Source: Trichosphaerium sp. ATCC 40318 | Taxonomy: Eukaryota; Discosea; Flabellinia; Trichosidae | Reading direction: 5' to 3' | Length of the DNA: 64,000 nucleotides | Assembly (NCBI GenBank): GCA_038496445.1 | Contig: JALMLS010000168.1 | Coordinates: 1 to 64,000, forward strand | Shown here: positions 18,370 to 29,189 of the stretch, one piece after another | Layout: every line of letters starts with the position of its first letter | Numbering within the stretch: the stretch's first letter is position 1 | The notes under the pieces: model-generated | Database searches by the model: none | What the model saw: only the letters and a program-made list of their open reading frames with translations | Told to the model about the DNA's origin: nothing | Translations under genes and position numbers: made by a program

Positions 18370-19409
18370 ATGACGGAGGCTGGATACGGAGCGAATAACG
18401 TTGTAAAGCTAAACGTTGGTGGCACGCGCTTTGAGACATCGCAATCTACGTTACAGAGCCATGGCGAGAATTTTTTAACGTTATTATTACAAAATGCGCA
18501 AAGTGGCAGAGTGCCTGTATTCCAAGACAAAGATGGCTACATCTTCATAGACAGAAGTGGTAGAAAATTTGAAGCAATATTAGAATATTTACGCACAGGT
18601 ACGTGCGAAACGCGTTAATTTCACTTTGATGGACTACGAATACCGTAGAAACTGCGTTAAACCCTTTATACAACACTTTGTTTAAATTCCGTAAAAAAAA
18701 TCATTAAACCGACGTTTTAGATGTCGTTGAAGTACCTCCTGGCGTCACATACTACCAACTGCTAAGAGAGTTTGACTTTTATCAAATAAACGTCAACCAA
18801 CACGCAAATAATGCTAGTAACGACACAACAATAGCAGAGGCAAGAGCGTGCGTATTTTTATCCACTTGGCGCTCTTGATGTGATCATAAAAGCCTGACGC
18901 TGTACTTTATTTTTTCTTATTATTCTGTTTTAGGTTCAACCCAGACGCTGCGCGTTCGTTCTATTGGAATTCTCTGCCAGTTGTTCAAGCCAAAACATGG
19001 TTAGATAATCACTGGCCACGTATGTACGCCCTCTTGAAGACACAACTACAACTTGGGTGCGTGTCAAACATCAAAATAACTTAATTTCACTGAAGGACAT
19101 TTTGACACATGTCACAAAAATGTCGTTCACTTGTCCGACTTGTACTGCAAGAAATTTTAATCTTATATGATTTGTAGGTATACATATATGTCGTATGTTG
19201 ATTTCAATGAGCTTCAAATATTTCAACAGCCTTATCCTGAAGGTGTTGATCGAGATGCTTTTCACGTTGCTTTGGCGAGATGGGTTAAGCGTTTGTATGG
19301 ATTAAAGTTTGATAGACGTCAAGCAAAATGGCAACGAGGTTATGAGAATATGATTAGCCTTGATTTAGGTTTTGATGTTCTATCAGCGCCTGAACATCCT
19401 AGTTTATGA
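18370..19409 (+). CDS. KCTD-like BTB/POZ (T1) domain protein
   Basis: Four exons: 18370-18598, 18721-18847, 18934-19056 and 19178-19409. The N-terminal 110 residues are a T1-type BTB domain: 'VVKLNVGGTRFETSQSTLQS', 'DGYIFIDRSGRKFEAILEYL', 'VEVPPGVTYYQLLREFDFYQI'. No channel domain follows. Instead there is a helical C-terminal region ('SFYWNSLPVVQAKTWLDNHW', 'RDAFHVALARWVKRLYG') I do not recognise. KCTD proteins typically oligomerise and act as cullin-3 substrate adaptors; that role here is by family analogy only. Confidence 0.9.
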
Positions 19410-19539
19410 TTAAACAATAATAATAACAGTGTAAATAAAATTGATACATTATGCAAAAAAAAGCGTCGCCGACACAAAAAAGCATTCAGCGCGCGTAGGA
19501 GAAAACTATCAGTAACGTACGGAAGTTACAGTTTTTACC

Positions 19540-19677
19540 ATGGCCTTTTCAGGTTACATTGGAATCGTAACCACTTCCTTACAGTGCTACCTCTTTTTTT
19601 ACAACTCAGAACTTTGTTTGTGTATCAACAAACGTCTTGCCTTCTCTAGAATACCTCACGGTGAGACGTGGTTTTAA
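19540..19677 (+). CDS. Small ORF, 45 residues, uncertain
   Basis: Reads MAFSGYIGIVTTSLQCYLFF onward to TAA. The first half is hydrophobic and Cys appears three times. It lies 130 bp after the BTB gene on the same strand. Length and lack of a known family make it uncertain; it could be chance. Confidence 0.2.
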   Translation: MAFSGYIGIVTTSLQCYLFFYNSELCLCINKRLAFSRIPHGETWF

Positions 19678-19855
19678 TGTGCAGTAGCCAAAGTACTAAA
19701 AATGAACTGTACAAATATGTAACTGTCTGTTTTGGAGATTTTTTGTCTACCTCTTATCATCGAGTCTACAAAAAAAACCAGAAGAGTTTGGTTTATGATA
19801 CAAGTGCATTTATTTACATTTTAGTTTACAAGAAGAATGTTAGAGTGAAGCAGAG

Positions 19856-20269
19856 TTATTTTTGTTGGCGCCTAGATCTTTTCGCTTGAAGGTGTCTTGT
19901 GAAGGCAGAGGCTTTAGTAGCTTCTTTTACAGTTGATTTTGCTTCTTTTACTGTGTTCGCCGCCTTCTTAAAGGAGTATTGACGTAACTTCTTCAATTTT
20001 GCGAGTTTTGCATTAAACTGCTCTATCGTTATCTGGTGCCTCTTCGGCGTCTTTAGTGCCGTAGGATGACCTGGCTTTGGTTTTGGCGCGCTGTTTTGCC
20101 GCTGGCAGTCTGTTTTGTTAATCGCCGCCTCCGCTTCGCGCCGTGCGTTCTCTCCCTGTTGTGCTTGAGCTCGAGCCAGAATGTAAGCTCTTCCGCGTCG
20201 TGGACGTTGTCGTTGTCCTGTAATTGCCGATCGGATGGAGCCAAGAGTTGCAACAATAAATTTAAGCAT
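19856..20269 (-). CDS. Basic Lys/Arg/Ala/Gln-rich protein, unknown function
   Basis: Single-exon frame of 137 residues. The N-terminus 'MLKFIVATLGSIRSAI' is amphipathic. The rest is strongly basic and Ala/Gln-rich, with a helical repeat-like stretch near the C-terminus ('FKKAANTVKEAKSTVKEATK'). The overall charge suggests a nucleic-acid-binding or mitochondrial matrix protein, but no domain is recognised. Codon use is GC-richer than in neighbouring genes. An overlapping 85-codon frame on the same strand (20053-20310) is treated as its shadow. Confidence 0.5.
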   Translation of the reverse strand: MLKFIVATLGSIRSAITGQRQRPRRGRAYILARAQAQQGENARREAEAAINKTDCQRQNSAPKPKPGHPTALKTPKRHQITIEQFNAKLAKLKKLRQYSFKKAANTVKEAKSTVKEATKASAFTRHLQAKRSRRQQK

Positions 20270-20379
20270 TTGAGGGCGTGTTGGGGTACTTTTAGAGTAT
20301 TACTAACCATGACTGTTCCTTATACAAGAAAACTGCCCAAAATATAAACTCTGTCACTTTTATCGAACTGTAGAATACC

Positions 20380-20661
20380 CATAAACAACGTTCTACTTGT
20401 GTATCATACATTCCGTGCGTTTGCTTCTTGGGAAACTGAGTTGGAGGTCATTTGTATACAAAACTGTCAGTTAACGCCTAAATATTGTTTAGAAAGTGCA
20501 CTAGAACGCTTGTGCATACAATACCTTTGTAGTTTCCTACAATGCAGTATCTAAATTTAACGTGTAGCGTGCAACAAGCTTATACCTACGCGAAAAGAGC
20601 ATTAAACGAACTAGTACATGTTGACACAAAACTATATGACGTACTTTGCACTGTCAAGTAA
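20380..20661 (+). CDS. Probable spliced small gene, start not located
   Basis: A frame running 'VYHTFRAFASWETELE' can splice from a GT after GAG (about 20448) to an acceptor ...TGCAG at about 20545. It then continues 'YLNLTCSVQQAYTYAKRALN', 'ELVHVDTKLYDVLCTVK', stop at 20661. The phases agree and the joined sequence looks protein-like. I cannot find the upstream start exon, and no family is recognised. Confidence 0.3.
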
Positions 20662-20786
20662 ATCTTCGCCCAAAATGAACATTGTGTTGCTTTGACGCTC
20701 AACAGGATTTTGCTCCAAACCGCACCACATCCCACAGAAATTTCTAATTGCTCGAAGCAACTGACATTTCATGTAGAGCGTGGAAT

Positions 20787-20984
20787 ATGATGTGTTTGCA
20801 GCAATTTGGTCGAGGTCTTGCGTTATTATTAATCATTTCCTTAGGACAGACAATGGTGCTTGGTGTATTCTTCACGCGCATTATCTATGTAGCGAGAGTA
20901 AGCACCACGAAAGTGAATAAAAATGTAGTTTTAAGATCTGGGTGTACAAAAGCGCAATTTACGACGTATGAGTGCATTTTTTAA
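20787..20984 (+). CDS. Small hydrophobic ORF, unknown
   Basis: Reads MMCLQQFGRGLALLLIISLG and then 'QTMVLGVFFTRIIYVARV', giving one long or two short membrane segments. It may be cut by a GTAAGC donor after 'VAR' (about 20896) and continue in downstream exons I could not place. No family recognised. Confidence 0.3.
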   Translation: MMCLQQFGRGLALLLIISLGQTMVLGVFFTRIIYVARVSTTKVNKNVVLRSGCTKAQFTTYECIF

Positions 20985-21472
20985 TATCCAAAGACTGTTT
21001 TTGTTTCGTGCGCTGCAAATAGAACGTTTACAGGAGTTTTGATCAAAAACTGTAAATTTAATTAATTCTGGATAGGTACCGATCGTGTTTGAAAGTTGCC
21101 AATGTATCAGCGCGTGAAAGTAAACGCTCTCAACGCTGTGTCAGCGATTTTCAATTTTCTAGGTTAAAACGGTCTTCATCTTCGGCTCTTAGTAATTATT
21201 TGAGCTCTAAATAGCGTTTTAGACGACACAAACTAAAAAAGTATATCCTCTTCCTCCAAGCCTTTCCAATGGGTAGAGAGATTGATATGATGCTACTTAC
21301 CACGTTTTCGAACTGATAAATTCATCACGACTGCCTTTGTTTTCCTACTAACCCAAGACAGCTGTTACTACCTCGCTTGATAATTGAGGTTAAAAATAAC
21401 GACGTACTGCAAGTCTAGTCGCAGTACCGTGAGTTTTAACTTAAAACACTTTAAGCCAATCTTTAAAGGCTT

Positions 21473-21604
21473 ATGGGAGCGTCGGTGAACTTACCCAGGC
21501 ACCACAAACTCGAGCCCGCAGTATTGTACCAACCACAACCCACCGCATCAACCGTTGTACGAAATACGCTACAAGACGCCGTTGCTTTGTCTCAAGTTAA
21601 ATAA
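21473..21604 (+). CDS. Small ORF with N-myristoylation-like start
   Basis: Forty-three residues beginning MGASVN, which fits the N-myristoyltransferase consensus (Gly2, small residue at 5/6), followed by a Pro/Gln-rich body ending 'DAVALSQVK'. Codon use is GC-rich and coding-like for this window. It lies 40 bp before the next three-exon gene on the same strand. No homologue recognised. Confidence 0.3.
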   Translation: MGASVNLPRHHKLEPAVLYQPQPTASTVVRNTLQDAVALSQVK

Positions 21605-21644
21605 TAAACCAGAACAGACCATTTTTGCAAAGATTGTTTAGGAA

Positions 21645-22171
21645 ATGAAGCTTGACATTGCATACGAAGATGACAGTGCGTTTATACTAGAAAAGTACTT
21701 TTTACGATCAAAAACGTTGACAAATGGTAATTGTAAAAAGTACTTATATTTGTTAAAAATCTGTCATTTGTCTTGTTGCGTGCCATTACGAATCGTGGCG
21801 AACTGTGTTTAGATGTTCTACAATGTGGGCAAATTCGACTAGAAAAAGAAAAGTCGTGTTTTGACTTTGGACAGGTGCTCACAGGATTAGCGACGTTGAC
21901 TCATTTGACCTTTCTAAATCTTTGGCAAAGGTAAGTGAGTGCTTGCCGAGTTTACGATTGCTTTGTAACATTGACCACTATTTCTGGAAAGCGAATTCCA
22001 TGAGATTGAAGTACCCTTTGGCGCTTGATGAGATTCGTTTCTAGCTATCTTTTTTGTAGTCTGCGTGATTTATTTACGTACTTAGTACATGCAATGAGCC
22101 ACAGCGGTCGTAACAGAGGTGCAAACGTTAGCGTTATATATGAGTGGACCAAAAAAAAAAAGATCTTTTAA
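21645..22171 (+). CDS. Three-exon small protein, unknown function
   Basis: Exons 21645-21726, 21813-21930 and 22060-22171 join in phase to about 103 residues: 'MKLDIAYEDDSAFILEKYFL', then 'DVLQCGQIRLEKEKSCFDFG', then 'LTGLATLTHLTFLNLWQR', then 'SLRDLFTYLVHAMSHSGRNR', ending in a Lys run and IF. The middle block resembles a single leucine-rich repeat turn, but one unit is not enough to call a domain. Clean GT-AG junctions in matching phase make a real gene likely. Confidence 0.5.
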
Positions 22172-22240
22172 ATATGAAAGTACTTCCTTTTGTTAAATAC
22201 AGGTATGTTTTATAAGGGTTTAGTTACGTGAAGAAGGGTT

Positions 22241-23021
22241 TTACATCGAATCTGCACGTTCTCTTACAGGTTTTAAAGGACGACTCGGTCTTCTAATCCC
22301 TTTACCACGTGTTCTCTTCCACTTTAGAACAAATTTTGCCGGTTCGAAACTATTTCAAAATAATTAGTTATAAAATACTTGTTAAATACCTCAACGCACC
22401 CCTTATGCTTAATACTATACTTTTGCGTGAATCCTCCCGGTAGCACCCATTTACTAGGATACTCTACAGCGAAACCTAGTACACGCTTCTCCTATAATAC
22501 AGTAAATAAACGTGAAACCGTTTATTTTTTTGGCTTGCTTTTTGGTTTTTTTTTCACGTTATTTCATAAAAATCACGTGCCTTCCTAGTAACGCTCAACT
22601 TCGCGAATGCACTCTTATCAATCCAATGAACGTCATAAAAATACACTTGAAGTCTTTTTTTCATCTTAATTTCACCTGTATACACGGTGTCCCCTTCACA
22701 TGAAAAAGTAAATACAACAGGTTTTTTAGTGTTTGATACTTTGTAAATTAGACAAACACCAAACTCTCTTCCCTTGTCATAAGAAAGCTTACCTAGCTTT
22801 AAAGTAAATTCATAGGGCTCTTCCGCAGCTGATAAACGAAGATCTGTAGTGGTAGATGGTGCAATATCGTCCGGTATGCCTGCGCAACAATCTAATGTTA
22901 TACATACACGTTGTGATGAACTAGAAAAACTGTGGCCTCTTCTTCTTCTTGACATTGCTCTCGATATGCTCTGTTTAGTTTCGGAACAAAATGATCCAAT
23001 TGGCTTAATTATAAACGTCAA
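22241..23021 (-). CDS. Unknown protein with beta-rich core and basic tail
   Basis: First exon from ATG at 23021 encodes 'MTFIIKPIGSFCSETKQ', an Arg/Ser-rich patch and an alternating beta-type region ('GREFGVCLIYKVSNTKKPVV', 'VYTGEIKMKKRLQVYFYDVH'). Later exons add 'EKRVLGFAVEYPSKWVLPGG', 'FTQKYSIKHKG' and a basic tail 'FEPAKFVLKWKRTRGKGIRR' ending at TAA 22241. The last junction (GG|gtgcgt..atag|TTTC) is phase-consistent; the one before it is ambiguous (gttact or gtgatt donor). The fold may be a beta sandwich (C2 or Ig-like), but no specific family is recognised. Confidence 0.6.
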
Positions 23022-23132
23022 AAAAACATGACGTTTTGATCACGTGATAGTTTTTTTGTCTGGTAGGCTGTGAAGTGCGCTCTGGAAGCGTTCCGCATGT
23101 TAAGGCATTAAGAGCTCAATGCACTGATTGGT

Positions 23133-23402
23133 ATGTTATACAGTTTACTAGGAGCAGGGCACATAAGTGTGTCAAGCTTATGGTTTGGTGTAATCCTCTT
23201 GGCGCTATTTAGCTATTTATACACAACCGAACCTACAGTTGCACTAGTAGGTGGTATCGCGAATGGTTTTAGCTTAGGAACCCTTCACGCGTCGATTTGA
23301 AGCGCTAGGCGTCAGCTTCAATAAAAAAACCGTTTCTTTACCGCGCTCTGCGTGTTCATTAGTGTAATATCACTTCTATCAAAGCGACTAGTACGTCAGT
23401 AA
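23133..23402 (+). CDS. Small membrane protein, two hydrophobic segments
   Basis: Exons 23133-23290 and 23363-23402 join in phase: MLYSLLGAGHISVSSLWFGV, ILLALFSYLYTTEPTVALVG, GIANGFSLGTLHAVISLLSK, RLVRQ, stop. Two hydrophobic stretches separated by a short loop suggest a double-spanning membrane protein of 65 residues. If the intron is ignored, the frame stops at 23300 after 55 residues. No family recognised. Confidence 0.4.
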
Positions 23403-23494
23403 GCCTATATGTCGCTTTGGAGTGTTTCCGTAATGTGTCGGTTTGCAAAACGTGATTGAGTAATTTTTTTGGGTAAAGCGTTATTTGTGCGTTA

Positions 23495-23644
23495 ATGTCG
23501 TCCATTTATCTATTATACGCGTACGCCTACACATTTCTAGTTCTCAAGCAGGTTTCGAGTGCTTTAAAGCTATTTCGTAAAATCGTTCGTTTCGTTGCTT
23601 TGCCTTTTGGGAAACGTGAAGGTAGTATTAAAACAACCGATTAG
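23495..23644 (+). CDS. Micro-ORF, 49 residues, single membrane segment
   Basis: MSSIYLLYAYAYTFLVLKQV begins a hydrophobic N-terminus, followed by an amphipathic basic helix ('SALKLFRKIVRFVALPFGKR') and a short polar tail. This looks like a signal-anchored or organelle-targeted microprotein. A similar hydrophobic-then-basic layout is seen in the 36-residue frame at 27641. No homologue recognised. Confidence 0.3.
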   Translation: MSSIYLLYAYAYTFLVLKQVSSALKLFRKIVRFVALPFGKREGSIKTTD

Positions 23645-23695
23645 CGGCGTAGTTAGATGAATGAAGTTGGCGCGTTCTTGTGATGTTTGGTCCTT

Positions 23696-24460
23696 TTGTG
23701 GATAGCACCTATCCAGTGCGGACCGGACGCTGTACACTTAGAAATATGCTTGGGAGTTAGCATATACCATGTACAATGTATGTAATGCAGTAATAATTTT
23801 TAACGGTGACACAAATGGAATTCGGTTGTTGCACTGTTCCAAAGCCTTTATATGTATTTATTGAGCGTATATAAACGCAACAGAGGTTCTGGCGTTGACA
23901 TTCAAGCGTTTTTGGTGACTTTAAAAGGTGTTAAAGAGAGTACTCAGTTCAACATGAACCAATTTGAAAACAGTTGCACAACAGTTATCACCGTTGGCAT
24001 GGTTATGCTGTTGTAGGTTTTAGTGTAAACTGCATTTTACTCAGCTCAATGTAAACCAATTCGAACCAAAGTCACAACTATCTTAATCACCATGGACAGG
24101 GCTACAGGTATGTTCTATCCCACAATTTATTTTTATTTGAGTTTTAGGTGTATAAAAGAAAACGAATATATCGTGTTATCGTATTTGTAAAAAAGTACCA
24201 TGAGCACTTATCATGTAAAAATTCTGAATTGATCTCAATGCCCAAAATCTGTCTTGGATGCGCCAAAGCTATAATGACCCCTGAAATAACTGACTAAGAC
24301 CGTAACCTGGTAGCCATATCTTTTTGTCAAAATTACATTGTACAAACCTTAACGTTCAACCAACCAAGTCATGAGCACAACTCTATGCTACTTCATTAGC
24401 GCTTTACACAACAACATACCAAAATAATTCTCATTATTTTCTTACTTCAATAGTTGTTTT
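23696..24460 (+). repeat. Dispersed repeat family, copy 2
   Basis: Same orientation as copy 1. The conserved core runs 23940-24350 and the 3' tail ends 'ttcttacttcaatagttgtttt' at 24460. The 5' flank matches the other copies only loosely. The MDRATG frame and both internal half-repeats ('actcagttcaacat', 'actcagctcaatgt') are present. Confidence 0.85.
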
Positions 24461-24902
24461 GAAGAATTACGCGCTTGTGAACAAATGACTCTAGAGAAAT
24501 ATAATTCAATAAAATGCACCATCTTGTATTCCTTCGCGATTATTACATCCTTCAAGAATCAATTGGAAGCCTTTACGAGGAGCTGAAACATCAAGTGTAC
24601 CTATCGTTTATGCCATAGTCTAGATAGTTCGATACATACTGTCAACCTTCTATCTTTGCATAAGTGGGCGTAGTCACAGCAACTTAAAAAAGTGCCGTGC
24701 TCTAACTTAGACTAAATCCCGTATGGTTTTCGAACTCATGGTTCACAGAGTTTCCAGGCGTTTTACTAGAGACATGTCAGTTCGAGCATCAGACCCACTC
24801 TTTTTTCTACGGGTGAATTCAGTATTTTTTCGGCTTTTTTGTAAAACGCCGACGGGCAAACTTAAAAAACTCCGACGCCTCTTCATTTTCCATTCAACAA
24901 CA

Positions 24903-25852
24903 ATGATAGCTGTTACTCATTTTGTTTATTTCTTTTGTGGTATTATTGCAGGCATTGCGTACTTGAAACGAAAGTTTATATACGTTCTGTGTTACTATAT
25001 CTTACAAGTTCTGTGGTTAAAGTACAACAACACTACAAAGGAGGAGTTCACTCTATCTTACATAAAGTCACACGCTATAAAAGGCACGTGTTCTTCTAAA
25101 AATAGGCAGCTATTCAAATACCTGAACATGTCTAACACACGTGTAGGTGATGCTGAGTCTGTTATTAATGCTTTTCATGATTTGGCACATAGTAGCAAAG
25201 GTGAATTACCACGCATACTACTTACAAACGTTGGTAAAATCAAGGCCGACAAAATGACACATACAATACTGGAAGCAAAGTCAAAGTACACGTGAATAGT
25301 GACCATTAACTAAACTTTACTTTTAGACTCATCATCGAGTTTGGTGGGCACACAGGATACTCTGCAATACTCATGGCAAGAGCACTAGAATGTGTACAAG
25401 ACGGACTTATCCTTTCATTTGAAAAGAATCCCAAGTTTGCAGATATTGAGCGACAGATAGTTGAACACGCAGGGTATGCTCTTGTAAAATGTGATAACGA
25501 TGTTGTTTACCCTATCTCCTTCAGGTTATTAGACAAAATAAAGGTAGTAACAGGAGATAGTTCAAGCTGTATAGAGAAATACGTTGCCAAGTATGAGTTA
25601 CATGGTAAAGTCGATGTTGTGTTTCTGGATCATTGGAAAGACAAGTATGTGCCTGATATTAAGAAAGTAGAACAACTTGGATTACTTCATCCTGGTAGCA
25701 TTGTAATAGCAGATAATATTTTATATCCGGGAGCACCAGACTATGAAAATTATATGATCAATAACAGTGACTTTGAAAGCAAGTACTATTTAGATCATAA
25801 TTTTCTTGGAGGAGCTTTTTTAGATGCTATTATGATATCAACATTTAATTGA
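24903..25852 (+). CDS. Catechol O-methyltransferase family, N-terminally anchored
   Basis: The N-terminal 'MIAVTHFVYFFCGIIAGIAY' is a likely membrane anchor. The body follows COMT closely: 'VGDAESVINAFHDLA'; after an intron at about 25286-25326, 'LIIEFGGHTGYSAILMARAL' (SAM-binding motif I); after a second short intron (about 25474-25524), 'EHAGLLDKIKVVTGDSS'; then 'VFLDHWKDKYVPD' and 'VIADNILYPGAPDY', which keep the Mg-binding Asp/Asp-Asn residues of COMT. Expected reaction is SAM-dependent O-methylation of a catechol or similar diol; the substrate is unknown. An in-frame ATG at 24723 would add 60 residues but that region looks less conserved. Confidence 0.9.
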
Positions 25853-26125
25853 CTTTGTTGTACAAAGTAAATAATAAACTGAATTGCATGATTCGTATTA
25901 CTGTACACAAGTATGTTGCATAGAACAAAAAATGCGAGGTAACAATAATACGCTCAAAGATTTGGGACTAGAGCCACACCAGTTATAGCTACTGGTCAAG
26001 AATGGAACACTATAATATTACCAGTTCATGGTTATTCATGCTCAACAAATATATATAACCTTTATTATTTGATACACAAACTGTAACTTATATTCAAAGA
26101 GAAAGCCAAAGCTAAATTCTCGTAG

Positions 26126-27433
26126 TCAGACAATGTTTCTCCATTCAAGGAAATGCGTCGGAGACATATCTATTATCACGCCTCTTTTGTTAAGAGCATC
26201 TCTACAGTCGTATGTTATACCATCATAATTCACATAGAGTCTACGCAAGTTAACCAGTGATTCAATAACTTTACTCGAAATACTCGATTCACTAATATCT
26301 ATTTCTCTGACACTATCAGCAATTGGTTCAAGCCACTCATCTGTTGCATATGTACTTGATAAATAAATGGTTTCAACGCCTTTGAGACTCTCCATACATG
26401 TTCCTGTAATATTTCTACAGTGATCTAGGTTGATGTGTTTCACACCAGAGAGTAGAATAATCCAATCATCTGTTGCGTTTGTGTAAGATAAATCAATGGT
26501 TTCAACACCCTTGAGACACTTCATACAAGATGATGTGAGAGATTTACACCCCATCAGGTCAATTAGTTTCACACCAGAGAGTGGAGTAATCCAATCATGT
26601 GTTGCGTTCAAAAAGGCTAAATTAATGTACCTGACACCAACAAGATCTTTCATACATGTTCCAGTTAACCGACATGCAACCAGTTGAATATTTTTTACAC
26701 CCTTCAAGCTTGATACTCCTGAGTCTGTAACGTTACAATTAGTCAAATCTATTGAGTGTACACCAGCCAAGGCTGAGACACCCTTGTCCGTGATTCGTGT
26801 AAGAGACAAATCTATGGTATGTACACCAGCCAATGCTGAAACTCCTTCGTCAGTGATGTGCTTACAGCCATGTAAATAAATACTGTGTATGCCGGCTAAC
26901 ATATACAACACATTGTCAGTAACCTTACAAGTGTCTAGGCTGATTCTTGGTATGCCGACCAACGCTTTAATGCCATCATCTGTTACTTGTGGGAGGTAAT
27001 TCAGTGAGATATATTTGAGGTGTTTTGAAGGTTGGTCTCCACAAAAATTCTTCAACCCATCATCTGTGATGTGCTTGGTCTCAAAAAGTGAGAGCGAGGC
27101 GACACCAGAAAGCATAGCTAGGTCTTCGTCTGTTCCACCTTCCCAAAGCTCAATTTCAGTGTTTTTCAGGAGCGGACTTCCTGAAATGAGCGAACAGCTC
27201 TCGCTGGATTGAACGTAGATTTTATCGTAGCCAACATGATGGTGAATGACGTCTGATAAACGTGTACAGCTTTCAGAAACGAGAAATCGATCAGAACGGC
27301 CAACATACGATAATAAATGAGCGATTATCTCTGTTGGTATGTCTAATAGCGTAGTTTTGTCGCTAGGCTTTAAATGTCTCGTGTTTGCTTCTCTAGAAAG
27401 CATTATGTTGAGGTATTTGGCAATTGCTGTCAA
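26126..27433 (-). CDS. F-box-like protein with AMN1-type leucine-rich repeats
   Basis: Single exon, 435 residues. An F-box-like motif sits at about residues 28-65 ('LLDIPTEIIAHLLSYVGRSD', then 'SCTRLSDVIHHHVG'). About 12 leucine-rich repeats of 20-25 residues follow, of the form 'ITDEGVSALAGVHTIDLS'; later units are shifted to 'LKGVETIDLSYTNATDDW'. Proteins of this layout usually choose substrates for SCF ubiquitin ligases. A paralogue is at 60668 and a decayed fragment at about 45.1 kb. Its upstream region carries a duplicated 13-mer centred on CACGTG. Confidence 0.88.
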   Translation of the reverse strand: MTAIAKYLNIMLSREANTRHLKPSDKTTLLDIPTEIIAHLLSYVGRSDRFLVSESCTRLSDVIHHHVGYDKIYVQSSESCSLISGSPLLKNTEIELWEGGTDEDLAMLSGVASLSLFETKHITDDGLKNFCGDQPSKHLKYISLNYLPQVTDDGIKALVGIPRISLDTCKVTDNVLYMLAGIHSIYLHGCKHITDEGVSALAGVHTIDLSLTRITDKGVSALAGVHSIDLTNCNVTDSGVSSLKGVKNIQLVACRLTGTCMKDLVGVRYINLAFLNATHDWITPLSGVKLIDLMGCKSLTSSCMKCLKGVETIDLSYTNATDDWIILLSGVKHINLDHCRNITGTCMESLKGVETIYLSSTYATDEWLEPIADSVREIDISESSISSKVIESLVNLRRLYVNYDGITYDCRDALNKRGVIIDMSPTHFLEWRNIV

Positions 27434-27472
27434 CCTTACTTAATAAAACGCACTTAAACAAAATAAGCTACA

Positions 27473-27570
27473 GCTACACGTGACACATCAACATATCGCA
27501 ACACAGTGTACTTATGAAAATAGCGGTAGGGTGTCTATCAAAAAAGCTTTCTGATACGCTACACGTGACA
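27473..27570. promoter_or_regulatory. Twin GCTACACGTGACA motif upstream of the F-box/LRR gene
   Basis: The exact 13-mer GCTACACGTGACA occurs at 27473-27485 and again at 27558-27570, 85 bp apart, 40-137 bp upstream of the F-box/LRR start at 27433. A third CACGTG lies at about 27629. The CACGTG core is the E/G-box recognised by bHLH and bZIP factors in many eukaryotes. Function here is inferred. Confidence 0.5.
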
Positions 27571-27640
27571 AATTCAATTTCAACAAAGATAAAAGTGGCT
27601 TGTTACTTTATTAAACATATGTACTCCACGTGTGAAGCTC

Positions 27641-27751
27641 ATGTTTCTCGCTTACTTTGTGTTATTATTAGCGTATTCGTTTGTTAGAAACCTTTATTGC
27701 ATTCTTCTACATCTGTTATACGTATTGCAAGGGAGAAGAAGCTCTTGTTAA
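27641..27751 (+). CDS. Micro-ORF, 36 residues, hydrophobic
   Basis: MFLAYFVLLLAYSFVRNLYC continues 'ILLHLLYVLQGRRSSC', a membrane helix followed by a basic Cys-containing end. It is divergent from the F-box/LRR gene across the twin CACGTG region. It is too short to be sure of. Confidence 0.25.
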   Translation: MFLAYFVLLLAYSFVRNLYCILLHLLYVLQGRRSSC

Positions 27752-27908
27752 AGCAAGGTGAGAAAGCTGAAACAAGTGTCCTCACAACATTTTATTTACA
27801 GTTTTGGTACAGGGGCCATACAACAAAAGACAAATATGTAACTTTTACAGTAGCTTCCTAACAGTTTAGGATTGAGCCATTTGAATAAACCGTTGCTCTA
27901 GGTTTGTT

Positions 27909-29189
27909 TTAAGCACTATCAGCAACAATATTATCTATGAATCCATGAAAATTACAAGAAGCCACAAGCAGCAAGATGTCCACATCAACTTCAGGTCCAC
28001 AGAAATCGGCCTCTTCTTCTCCTCCACTATCTTCATTACAACGAAGTGTTAGGATGTTACTTATAATAAACGGACGCCAATTACTAACTCCTGAGAGGCA
28101 AGCAAAGTTAGTAATTACAGCAAAAGACTGGGACAAATCCTCTTGGCAATGAGGTTGTGGACTTACCTGTGATGATACCTAGTTCTCCTAGTTGTGCAAC
28201 AAAAGCAAGGGTTCCTGTTTGATTTCTTTCTTCAAAGTAAGCGCATTTGTTCTGGGCTGTTCCATCAATGAAACACTTTACAAAACGTCCAGCTGGCATT
28301 TGTGTATCCGACAAATTTGTAGTTGTCCATCCACTACACTTTTTAGCTGCCATTCTTAACGCCTCTGCAAAGGCCTTTACACTATCCATTGAACATGCAA
28401 CCACTTGATCGCCCAAGTAGTTTGGTACACCAATAGTATCTTCATTAAATTTGTCAAATAAACGTGACACAAATGTTGACATATCTCCTTCAAATACAGA
28501 GTATAGCTTTTCCCAGTTGATTTTAAATGGCTTATACTTTGCAAGCTCTCCAGAGATTAGTGCCTCAGCTTTCGCTTTTGCCAACGGAAAATCTGATAAC
28601 AGTGTTGTGAGGAGAAGTGAAATACGATCTCTTGGAAGTGATGCAATTTTATCCTCCAGAGACATATTCGCTGTATCAGGTTCACCAAATGCCATAGGCT
28701 CTGATACATCTTCGTAAGCTACCCTTAATGATATCGTGAGCTATGAAGAAGAACACCGGAGTGAGAAAACGTACGTTTCACCAATAGATACAAAATGATT
28801 CGAAGAAACACTCGCAAATACTTGTATTGTAGACCAGTCAGTATGACTATCGAGATATCCTCTAGCACCATCTGAATAGTATAAACTTTGAGAGTCATAA
28901 GCCAGTAGAATCATCTCAGGTCTTTCAGAAATTTAGTCAGTTTTCGCTTGTTTTGTGCTGGTAAAGACTTACCCGAGTATTTCATCTTGTCTTACTTGTC
29001 GAAAGTATGCAGTGCTTTTATTTGTATTACTATACTACAACAATGGTTAGTGTTGGTGAGGTTTTCATGAAAAATGGACACCTTAGACACAATTTCTTCG
29101 ATAGTACCGTTTTCGGATACTTCTACGCGTGGAAACCTTTGTGGGTTGATTTTGGTGTATTGTGTTGCTTTCTTGCGTGGTTCTTCCAT
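27909..29189 (-). CDS. Multi-exon protein of unknown function
   Basis: The reading begins 'MEEPRKKATQYTKINPQRFP' at 29189. It splices after 'HTFD' to 'KPEMILLAYDSQSLYYSDGA', then 'SSNHFVSIGET' to 'VAYEDVSEPMAFGEPDT', then the long exon 'LEDKIASLPRDRISLLLTTL', ending 'LGELGIIT' joined to 'EDLSQSFAVITNFACLSGVS' and stopping after 'NIVADSA'. All phases agree. A Glu/Asp-rich patch and a central helical region are visible. I recognise no domain; it may be cytosolic. Confidence 0.65.

Noticed and set aside
24723-24902. Longer N-terminus for the COMT gene
   Set aside because: The extra 60 residues are not like any COMT leader; the ATG at 24903 directly starts a membrane anchor as in membrane-bound COMT. 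Not excluded, only less likely.
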